A stretch of 64,000 nucleotides of DNA from Brachionus sp. 'Tiscar' (taxonomy: Eukaryota > Rotifera > Eurotatoria > Ploima > Brachionidae). Position 1 is the stretch's first letter. Each line of letters opens with the position of its first letter. The position numbers and the translations under genes were made by a program. Shown in pieces: positions 10,746 through 21,300 of the stretch. The stretch covers positions 1 through 64,000 of the forward strand of contig VANL01000067.1 in assembly GCA_006352455.1 (NCBI GenBank). The letters run 5' to 3'. Below the pieces are notes generated by a model that saw nothing but the letters and a program-made list of their open reading frames with translations, did not search any database and had not been told where the DNA came from.

Positions 10746-11579
10746 TTTTTTTTTATTAAAAATATCACAACGATACTTTAAAATATACTTTTTTTTAAAT
10801 CGAATTCGAAAATAAAATTTTTTTTCTTCTTGAATTGTTCACATAAGTCTAGCATAGTTCACCTAATAAGTGAACAAACGTTCTCATAAACCACTAGACC
10901 CTATTGAGCAAGTATCGTTTTGAAAGTTTAGAAAATTATTTATTGGGCATCAGCTAGTATCATATTGTACCATTTTTTATTCCATTTTTTATTACATTAA
11001 TAAAAGTATGACATCATGTTATTTGAATATTCATTATTGAAGTATGCGCAACACTTTGTTATGATTTAACATGCTTTGATACACACGAAAAAATGTCTCT
11101 GCATTAATCTTTTTATTTTAAAAATTCTCAAATATTAATAAAAATAATTTTTGAATATGAATTTCAATATGCCTTTTTTTTTTAAGTAGTTATTTTAATA
11201 AATTTTAAAAAGCTAAAAAATTCTACTGCATATGTGATAGTTCTTTTTTGTTAAACTTTTCAATACTGAAAAAGATAATGTCAATAATTTTTTACTTTAA
11301 AATTCAATTATTCTCAAAAATTGTAAAATTTTTAGCTTTTTGGATTCGACTGATTTGGTTGTTACATATACTCGTGCTAAGACATTTTATTGAGCATATG
11401 CTAAAAGTTGAAGAAAGTATTGCTGTCAAATGATTGTGCAAGAATAAAATTTTAAAATTTATTGCAAATAAAACTTGTTTAAAGAAACATATTAAAAAAA
11501 CTAAAATTTTTTTTAAATTTAATTTTTTAAATTAATTCTATAATTCTAAATACAGTCTACTGACTTAATCATCACAAAA

Positions 11580-13563
11580 ATGGCTGAAAATTTAGACTTT
11601 GACAAAATTGTCCAGGAATTTCGCGGCACCTTTGTTAGTACTCGATAGAATATCAATCATACAAAAAAATTAACCATTTTTGTTTCTAGCACGATGGTCA
11701 ATTAAAGATTCAACCCAGCGCGATAACATTTAAAAATAGAAAAACATCCAAGGCCGAACAAATTCAAAACGAAGAAATAGAAAACACATATTGGATGAAA
11801 CGAGCCAAGGGAAATTGTTTTAAGTTGGTGTTAAAAAATGGCAACACATATCGCTTTGACGGATTTAGCGAGAATGACTATCCCAAATTGGAAGAGTTCA
11901 CAAAGAAGGTCCTCAAAAAGCCGATCGAAAAAAGCGAGCTTTGCGTCAAAGGCTGGAACTGGGGAAAGGCTAATTTCACCGGTGATGCTCTTAATTTTGA
12001 ATCAGATGGTAAGACAGCTTTTGAAATTCCGCTTAAAAACGTGTCCAACACAAACTCTCAAAAAAACGAGGCCATTCTTCAATTTCATCAAAATGAAGAC
12101 GCAGCTGTTTCTCTAATGGAGATTAGATTTCACGTGCCGGCTTCGGGCCCTGATCAGGACACCGATCCAGCCCAGGAATTTGTGCAAAAAGTCCTCAACA
12201 AAGCCGATGTTATCAGCGCTTCCGAAGCAGACGCAATCTGCACTCTTACTGAACTTAATTGTGTCACGCCTCGTGGACGCTACGATGTCAAATTTTTCAC
12301 CGACTTTATCGACCTTCACGGAAAAACATTCGACTACAAAATTTCCTATGATCACATATTAAGACTATTTCTATTGCCACACAAAGATGGCAGACAAATG
12401 TACTTTGTAATGGCCATTGATCCGCCAATGAAACAAGGAAATACCAGATATCCTTTTCTTATTGTTTTGTTTAATATTGAAGAAATAATTTCTGTTGATT
12501 TGACCATATCGGACAAGACTCGAGAAAAATTCGGTGAAAGAATCGAAAAATTAGACGAGTCTATTTCCGGACCGTACCATGAAGTAGTCAGCCGAATTTG
12601 TCGCACTGTATTGGACAAAAAAATAACTGTACCTGGAAATTTTAACACGTATAAAACTAAATTAAATTAATGTAAAAATTTAATTTTTATTTATTTAAAT
12701 TTTTATCTTGTAGCTCGAGTGGAGCCAAGTGTTTAGCTTGTTCATACAAAGCAAGCAGTGGTTTCTTGTACCCGTTGGAAAGAGGCTTTCTTTTCGTTCA
12801 CAAGCCGCCCATTCATTTGCTCTTTTCAGACATTGGCCATGTGAAATTTGACCGCTCTTCCCAAGGAACCAAGTCGTTTGACTTTGAAATCGATCACAAA
12901 AATGGAAGCAAATATGTTTTCAGTGGCATTGAAAAGTAATCAGTTAAAATAATCATTTATTAAAATTTAAAAAAAAAATTTTTTTAAGAGTTGAACAAGA
13001 CCGTCTGGCAGAATTTGTAAAATCGAAGGGAATCAGCATCACAAAGTCAGAAAAAGCTTTTGTAAGTTTTATTTTAAAATGTTTAAATTTTATTGTTTTA
13101 TGTTGTTTTAAAGGCTAAGTTGAACATGAATAGTGATAGTGTCCATGACGCTTATGCAGAGCGAATGAAAGAGGAAGGACGGGAAAAAGATGAGGACGAC
13201 AGTGAAGACGACGAGGAAGATGAAGATTTTGAAGGTGGCTCCGAGTCCGAAGATGATATTGAGTTTGATAGTGAAGCTTCAATTGATAGCACTGATAGTG
13301 GAAGTGACAGTGATGGCGGAGCTAAGAAAAAAAATTCAGATGACGAAAGAAAGAAAAAAAAGAAAAAGAAGGAATCAAAAGAGGAAAAGAAAAGCAGCAA
13401 AAGTAGTAAAGATAAGTCCAAAGAAGACTCATCAAAAAAATCATCTAAGCGTTCGTCTGGAAAAGATTCAGGCAAAGACAGTGCCAAAAAAGCAAAGGCC
13501 ACAGATGATTCAAAAGTTTACAAATCGGCTGAATATGTCGAAGACAATTCCGATTCAGACTAA
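11580..13563 (+). CDS. SSRP1: FACT complex subunit SSRP1, form without HMG box
   Basis: Five exons (11580-11633, 11690-12648, 12714-12935, 12989-13061, 13114-13563) join to 585 residues; human SSRP1 has 709. Matched blocks are the N-terminal PH/dimerisation region, RAKGNCFKLVLKNGNTYRFDGF, the structure-specific recognition region with CVKGWNWGKANF, the tandem PH module (GRYDVKFFTDFIDLHGKTFD; LFLLPHKDGRQMYFV; SYKASSGFLYPLERGFLFVH) and the acidic domain. After the acidic domain comes a Lys/Ser-rich tail and the ending YKSAEYVEDNSDSD, similar to the YKSKEFVSSDES segment of the human protein, but the ~70-residue HMG box is absent. With SPT16 it moves and rebuilds nucleosomes during transcription and replication. 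Confidence 0.93.
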
Positions 13564-13879
13564 AGCATGTAGTTTTAATTTGACCATATATTTTTCTTTC
13601 AAATTAAATTTTAACCTTTTTTTTTGAACAATTACGAACTTGGAACAAATCTCAAAATTTAAAAAAAATATAAAATCAACTTGTCTAAATATTTGTAATT
13701 ATAATAAATAAAGAAAATTTAAATTAGTCAATAAAAATTTCAAATTTTAAATCTAATTATTCTAATTTTCCTAATTTTTGACTTTGATTAAATTAATTTT
13801 AACAAACAATTAATTTAATTAATTTAAAGACAACATTAGCGTCAAAATTTAATGCAAAGAATAAAATGCCGGAAAAAAA
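13564..13879. other. 3' flank of SSRP1
   Basis: AT-rich. A polyadenylation-type AATAAATAAAG lies near 13703. No gene is seen. Confidence 0.4.
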
Positions 13880-14660
13880 TTTGTTACATTGTATCAAGAT
13901 CCGTAGATCTATGATCTATGTATTTATACAATGTTAAATTAGTTAAATTGGTTAAATTATTTTTGAAAGTACACAGCCATCCTCCTCTTTTCTCAACCGG
14001 GCTGGGAACCGTCTATGGCAGAGTTATGACTGGCTCCTTCCCCTAAGAAGCTCGTGGGACGTTCATCATAAACAGCGCCACTCATCCGAGCACTTAATGG
14101 CTGCGAACTCGGCAACTTTTTAGACTAGCTTGGAACCACAAACCAAGCGACACTCTCTCTTTTTACAGAAGAGAAATGTCTTAACTTTAAGCTTCCAAAG
14201 TTACGTCTATCTGCAAAGGGTCAGCCGTAAAACAAGCTCTCGCTCCTTTCGGATATCATACTGGGTGATGGTCTAGGCCAGCGGCACCCTCATACTACAA
14301 GACTTGGACAAAGATCCGTAGATCTATGTGCCCATCTTACAGCTCTTTCACAAACTACGTAGAAGACCACTGAAAGTGGCTGCCAGCACCCTCCTCGTTT
14401 TCTCATCAGGGCTTGGGACCTGCAACGGCAGAGTTACAACTGAAATTTATTTCCTTGATTTTTTATATATTTTTTTTATTTTGAAAAAATTGAAGAAATG
14501 AAAGAATGATTTGAAAATTACACTTCTATTTATACAATGTTAAATTAGTTAAATTGGTTAAATTATTTTTGAAAGTACACAGCCATCCTCCTCTTTTCTC
14601 AACCGGGCTGGGAACCGCCTATGGCTGAGTTACAACTAGAATTTATTTCCTTGATCTATT
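13880..14660. repeat. GC-richer repeat cluster with ~107-bp direct repeats
   Basis: A block starting TTTATACAATGTTAAATTAG and running through CAACCGGGCTGGGAACCG occurs at about 13922-14029 and, nearly identical, at about 14529-14640. A diverged third copy of its second half is at 14384-14461. AGATCCGTAGATCTATG occurs at 13904 and 14314. The DNA between is clearly richer in G and C than its surroundings. No reading frame is conserved; it looks like a dispersed non-coding repeat or the UTR of a retroelement. Confidence 0.7.
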
Positions 14661-14981
14661 TCAGGGTGTTTTTTTAAATTAAATTGACGAATTTCTGACA
14701 CCTTTTATAGTTGTAAATGATTGTAAAAGATTTATAGAAAATTTTCTATCTATTTTAGAATATATTTAGAAAAATGATAAAATAAATCAAAATGAAGGTT
14801 ATTAATTTATTTAAAAATTTATTAACAATGTCTTTTTAAAAAAAAATGAACAATTGAAACTGATACCACTAGAGCAGTAAAAATAGAAAATTATTAAAAT
14901 GATACCAGATGAAAATTTAAATTTAAGAGTTTAATATAAAAAAGAATTAAATAAAAAAAACTTGGTTTGACCAAAATAAAT
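14661..14981. other. 3' flank of the SHP2 gene
   Basis: AT-rich, nothing coding seen. Confidence 0.4.
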
Positions 14982-17896
14982 TTAGTTAGAAATAGACTGT
15001 AAACTCGAAGTTCTTGGAGTCGATGTGGTAATAAAATTTGTGCTATGCATCACTCTTGAATCAATTTGATTAACTATATTCAGACTTTGAATAAAATTTC
15101 TAATAGCTATGTACAAAAATTGATACTGTTTTTCCGTTTGTATCATGCCAGATCTCTGAGCTCTTAAAGAGCATACTGTTTTATAAATATCAATGTCACA
15201 TTGTATGCCACATGTTTTAATTTTGTCCAAAATCATATCAATTGCAATTATGGCTCCAGTCCTGCCAATTCCAGCACTACAATGAACAGTCAATGGGAAA
15301 CTTCTTGTTTTTGGAATCGTATCACAAATTTCTTTGTACAGTCTATTAAAATCTTGAATAAAATCGAGTGTATTCTGAATGTTTTCTGGTACACCATGAT
15401 CACTCCATGCCAGATATTGATATTGGTAGACCTTTCTGGTCTCATTATTGTTCATATCGACCATCAAAAAATCTCGAACAATATAATCATCACATATTTT
15501 AGTCATTTTTAGCAAAGAAATTTTTAGATTTTTGTGAGCAATCGAGTAATTATTCTCATTTTTTGGATCTTCTTCTCTGGTTGCTTGAGGCCAGTATCTA
15601 AAACATTTTTCTCTTCCTTTTTCTTCCTCATGTGTAATCATTAAAATTATTTGACTTTCTTCTTGCCAAATCATTGACCAAAAATCGCCACATGTATTCA
15701 CTAATGGACCTTGTGTAGCTAAATATGTTTTGCCAAAAGTTTCATCAGACTTAAGTTTGTAACCATATAAATTTTTTTCTTAAGACAAGTTTGTTTATTT
15801 ACCTGAATACGGTTCGCATTTATATAATCGGATTCAAGGGGATCGTTTGGCTTATTAGTTCTATTTTTAAGTTTTATTCTATTGTAATCAACTTTATTTG
15901 AAAAAAAATTTTAAACTTTTTCTTATGAATTTTAAAAATAAACTAGTTACATGGCAAAATTGTTTTAAATCGATTTTTAGTGCGGTTTTCTGGCTTGCAG
16001 CCATCATTTCGTTCATATAAAAATTTTCCATCAATTTGTTGTAAGGACTTAAATTTAAAATTTTTAAATTGTTAAAAATAAAAATATAAAAACAAAGAAA
16101 AATAAGTTTTTTTAGACAAAATTAATATGAATTAACTGAACCATTGATATCTGCAAAGTCTATTATTTTCTCTTTAATCAAGAATCTAAATCTAAAAATT
16201 TTTTTTAAAAATTAACCAGAAATATTTTTCAAAAAAATTCTAGAAATTCAGATTTAATCAAAATTTTAATTGATATAACACATGCAGCTTTATCACATCA
16301 ATGCGCCTTGATTTATTTTCTTTTTTTTTTTACAATTCTTTTTTACCAAATAATGAATTTTATAATAAAAAAAAAATTTGTTCTTTTTCAATCCAAGCTG
16401 ATTTTCTAATACTTTTTTGAGCAACAGCTTCGATCTGACACATAGATTGTGTATCTAGTTGTATCATCTACACCGCAATTATTATCAAATTGAAAAAATG
16501 CATACCCTGCTGCAGAAATATCTTTTAGATTTCTATTCCTTTACCCTTAGTAGATTTCGAACCTTAGATCTCATATTTTAATACTTTTATAGCTAAGACC
16601 AAAAGCATTATTAATTTTGGCATTTTTTAGGCAATAATTATCAAAGTTATCATAAAAATCAAAAATTTTTTATTCATGTTTGAAAGCTTTAAAAGAGTGA
16701 TTCAAAATATTGAGAATGTTATTTTCATGATTTAACAATTAAAATTGATGAAATTGTTTCAGTTAAAAAATTAAAATTTTTACTATAAAAGAATATCAAA
16801 TAAAGGTAAATAATTTTGCTTCAAAAATTGTCTTGGAATAAGTGCTGGCTTAGTCCTAGAACACATAAAAAATCATAAAACATAAACACAAAAATATATA
16901 AATAATTTAGATTTTTGTTTTAATTAAAATTTTAGCTTAAAGATAGAAAAAAATATAAGGAAATTTTTTTCCTATTGACAAAAATTTGACTAAATTAATA
17001 AAAATTACTTATCAAAATACTGGAATTAAATATTAAAAAATTTTAATTACTTCAAATTCTTCGGAGAAGCCATTTTTGTTCTTGTATCTGGACTCAATTA
17101 AAAGCTCACTATATCGAATATTAAAATTTGTGACATTTATTCTAGAACTATTTAGTGGCTTTTAACATTAAAAAAAGATAAAATTTATTTTTAAAATAAA
17201 TGAAATAGCTAAATACTTGTTTAAGGTAGACCACATTATCCCGTACATCAACAATAGGACACATTTTAATACATTCATTTATAAACTCATCTAGAGTTGG
17301 TAGAAATTTTTCAAAACTATGCATTGTGTATCCTTTATCCTTTTAAAAAAATGAAATATTTTTTTTTGCTTAAATATCTTTTTTATTACAGTATATTTTA
17401 TTATTAGATGGACTACACGATTGTTCTCACACCGCACACAAAGAACATAATTTTGTGGCTCACTACGGCTTTCTCTAACCAAATAGCTACCTGGTTTGCC
17501 TTTTTCAAGTAACAACTTTGTTGCTTCTTGACCACTAATAGCTCCATGAAAATATCGCTCACTGGTGGGCTCTTTACAGTTAAGCGGATATTTCAAAACT
17601 AAAATGCTTCCGTCCAATTTGTCACGAAGAGTTTCCTTCATTATAAAGTGATCGACAAGTTCAGCCAAAGTGGCAAACTTATCACTGCTACCCTCACCAA
17701 TTTCGTAGCCACTGTCTCCATTGTTTTGAATTTTAATGTGCTTGAAAGTATTTTCAGTGCATCGAACTGACAAGGTATAGCTGTTTACTGTACTTTGAGA
17801 TGGTCGTATCAAAAAGCTACCATTTTGACCGTATTCTCTAAGTAAATTTTCTGCTTCTATTCCATTTATATTTCTGTGAAACCACCTTCCTAGCAT
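14982..17896 (-). CDS. PTPN11: SH2-domain tyrosine phosphatase, SHP2/corkscrew type
   Basis: The first exon (from 17896) holds both SH2 domains: WFHRNINGIEAENLL with FLIRPS, then YFHGAISGQEATKLL with YLVRES. Further exons give GYTMHSFEKFLPTLDEF (~17340), PLNSSRINVTNF (~17160), ENRTKNRFKTILP (~16000) and SDYINANRIQ (~15820). The last large exon completes the phosphatase domain: TYLATQGPL, the acid loop WSDHGVP (usually WPD), the catalytic loop VHCSAGIGRTG with Cys and Arg intact, and the Q-loop QTEKQY. Length is roughly 565 residues. SHP2 relays receptor tyrosine kinase signals to Ras/MAPK. The tail after the phosphatase domain is only ~30 residues and has no tyrosine. The largest intron is ~870 bp (about 16180-17045). 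An extra 5' exon cannot be excluded. Confidence 0.9.
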
Positions 17897-18321
17897 TTGA
17901 ATTATGTTAGAGATAAATCTTTGCTATTTATTTTACAAATGTCAACTAGTTTTTTAGGTTTAAATGGATTTTTTGCGAATTTGGACTTATCTAGCTAGGT
18001 AAAATAGAGTCAAAACATAAAATATCCAAGCTCAAAAATTAATTATTTTAATACCTATTTGAAAATTGACTTGCAATTATGTTCAAGTCGTTGTTAGATT
18101 TCAAATTATTTATTACTAATGATAATTTTTGAAGCAAATGAATTTCTTTTGTCTTCGATATGTGTTCTAAATTGAATAGATAAATAAATTTTAATTAAGT
18201 AAATTTGATTAAAATCGAATTTTAAATTATTTATTTGTTTTACTAATAAACAAATGCGAGTACCAAAAAAAATTAAAATAATTGACAATTAGATAAAAAA
18301 TAAGTCATAAAATTTTTTAAT
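17897..18321. other. Short intergenic region between SHP2 and ANAPC5
   Basis: Both neighbours are on the minus strand. No gene is seen; it should contain the SHP2 promoter and the ANAPC5 polyadenylation site. Confidence 0.4.
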
Positions 18322-21300
18322 TTAAAGTAGATAACCAACTAAGGGTAGTTGCATGCGTAATTTACGAAATTTATGAACATTCGTATTACGTTCATCTATA
18401 TCACCATTTTCGTTCAAAAGACAAGCCTTAGAAAAAAAAATCAGTAAAAAAGTTTATAATAGCTCACAAAAATTTTGATTACCATATAGGAATAAGCCGA
18501 TATCAAATAAACAGATCCCTGGATCGATTCAAGCTTTTCAATACATTTCTTCATATGGTCAATACATGATTTTAAATCTAAAAAAATAAAACTAATTTAA
18601 ATTTTATTTTTAAAAAAATTTTAAAAACTCTAGTATTGTGAATATCTAGGACAAAAAGAACAAAAATTCTCCCTTAATTGATAAATAAAAATTTAAAATA
18701 ATGAAATAGTTTTAAAAAAAAATACTGCTACTTTGTGCAACAACGTTTGTTGCATCTTTTTTACCTAAAATAATATTTCTTCTGTAAATAAAAGACAAAA
18801 AATAAAGCATCAATTAAATTTAAATTGATTATTGATTTGGTAAATTCAAAAAAAAAGAAAATAAAGTTTCTATCATATTGCAGTATTTATTTAAAATTAT
18901 TTCATTTTTTAAATTTTTATTTATCAATCAAAGGAGAATTTTGTTCTAGAAATTCACATTACCAAAACTCCGATCTAAAATTTATTCTTGATAAATTTCA
19001 TTCTAACTTAAAAAATCTAAAATCAAGTATTATTATCTAAAATTGGCCTGAATCCTCTCATAACAATGGATTTGGCTCCGCATAAAATTGTTTCATAAAC
19101 TCTGAAATTCTTAATTTAATCAAGACTTTAAGACATAAAATAAAATGATTTTATTTTTAATTATTCATTGTGTGCAGCACCAAAAAAAATTTAAATGTAA
19201 AAAAAAATTAAAATATTTTATTTTGTTTTTCGTTCTATTATTTAAAATGCGAAAGATAAACTGTTTAAAAATTTAACATTAAACATTTTAATTTTAATTT
19301 TTTCCGAGCTAAATTTTAATTTCGATTGTGAAAAAACTTATCTTTTGGGTGATTTGAAAATAAAATTATAGGAAAATATACAGTACAATTTAAAACTACT
19401 TTGTACGCTTTTATTCCTCTGCTCTTCCTTTCCTCTTCTTTTCTCCTTCCTCTCTTCTTCCTTTCCTCTTCTCCCTCTTATTCTTTTCCTTCGTCAGAAA
19501 ATCTTCAAGGAAAGGAAAGGAAGAGTAAAGGAAGAAGAAGAGAAGAGGAACAAACCGCATACAAGTTAGTTTTAAATTGTACTGTATTTTGTTTTTTTTT
19601 AACATCGCCTTAAAAATTTGGAAACAAAAGGTCTTTCTTATTTTAATATAGGATAATATTTCACCATTTATATTTCATACAGCCCTGCTTTCTTTAGTCT
19701 TCTTTTCATTGTATGCAATTTTTTATATAATAAAAATTTTTTATTAAAAATATAATATTGACATATACATTGATTTTATAACTTTAAACTTGTGTATTCA
19801 TCAAAAATATAATAATGTTTTTTTTTTAATTTTACGTTCTACATGTCTCATTTTATTTTACTAAAAGAAATTACTTTTATGTTTTTCCAAAAGATGAAGA
19901 CATTTGGCATAAATATAGTGCAATTTGGCTTGATCTAGAAGTGAACCATTCGAAAAAATATAAATTATACATTTTTTAAGATATTTTAAAGCTTGTTCTG
20001 GCTGTTCCATTTGAATCTAAAGGGCAAAAGATTTTAATTTAAATAAAAGTTTTTGCCAAATTTGCTACAAAATTAAAAAAAAAAGAACATAGATTAATTC
20101 TGAAAAAGCTTATACATTTTTTTCTAAAAGTTTTCATTATCTCTGTAAATGAAACACAATTCTGCATACAAAGTTGCATCAATAATTAATAAAAATTTAA
20201 AATCTGATAATTATGTGCAAAATCTCTACAAAATTCACTTAAGCCAAATTTAACCAAATTTAAATAATGCTTTATTTAGAGAGTTTTGCCAAAATGCTCT
20301 TAATCATACAATTTTGAATGTTGTACTATGCTGAATTTACAGAACTTATGAAAATCTTTAGAAAAAAAAATTAAAAATTTTTTAAAATTCTGTTCTTTTG
20401 TGCTAAATTTCACCAAACAAAAATACAAAATAAAAATATTTTTTCAAAATTTTTAAAATTAAAATTTTCTAACCAAAATTTTAGCAATAAGTAAACAGGA
20501 AATCATGTGTTCGTAGTTGAAATCCATTTCTTTAACTTCATGATAGAATTTAATGGCGGCAATCAATCCGTTCGAATAGTCTTTTAAACCAATATAAATC
20601 TGAATGTAGTTTAGTTTTAAGCTAAATCAATTTTAAAGAAATTAATAAATTTATTTAAAAAAAATACGAAATTACTTCACAATAATCTGTTCATTAAAAA
20701 ACTCGTACTGAGTTCTATTTTCCAAAATGCTGTTTTGACCATTTTGAGTCAGTCTAATGCTTGCTAAAATTTTGTTCCCAATTTCTTTAGCTTTGTCAAA
20801 GTTAAAATCCAAAATGTAAAAATTCATTTCTCTTAAATGTTTATTAGAAATTTGACTTTATTAAAAAAAAAATGAAAAAGAAATACTGTAAGAGAGCATG
20901 CTGAATATTAATAGTAGCTAAGCGTTCTACATGAGTTTTGGCCATGCTCCAATTTCCTGAGTTGAAATTTTTTTCAATTAAAATCAAATTTTCTGTATAA
21001 AGCCAGTGTTCACTAATTTTTGAGTTTGTGGAATAAATCTCTTTACATAAATTAAGAATTGATGTACTGGTATTAAACATGCCCTAAAAATTAAAAATTA
21101 AAGTTTTAATTAAAATAAAATTAATTGAATTACATTCCTGGAGTAGTCAATGGCTAAAAAACACATTGATATACACTGAGATTCAGTGTTTAACTTGTTA
21201 AAATCCGATTTGGGCTGAAGATTCAAAACCATTTGAGAATAGAGATGTGATATTTTTCTTTTAAAAAATTTAAATAAAAAATTCAAATAAAAATTAATTA

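Larger units (their letters stand above)
9480..11579. other. Intergenic, AT-rich, with TE remnants
   Basis: Apart from the MITE (10157-10419) and a zinc-finger relic (10671-10745) nothing coding is seen. A small stem GTTCAC/GTGAAC lies at about 10856-10874. The 61-codon frame at 11248-11433 is low complexity and looks random. Confidence 0.5.

Noticed and set aside
13152..13502. 116-codon minus-strand Ser/Phe/Leu-rich open frame
   Set aside because: It is the antisense shadow of the acidic/Lys-Ser-rich 3' exon of SSRP1.
19401..19613. Two overlapping frames rich in Ser/Leu/Phe and in Lys/Glu/Arg
   Set aside because: By-products of the polypyrimidine/polypurine MITE arms.
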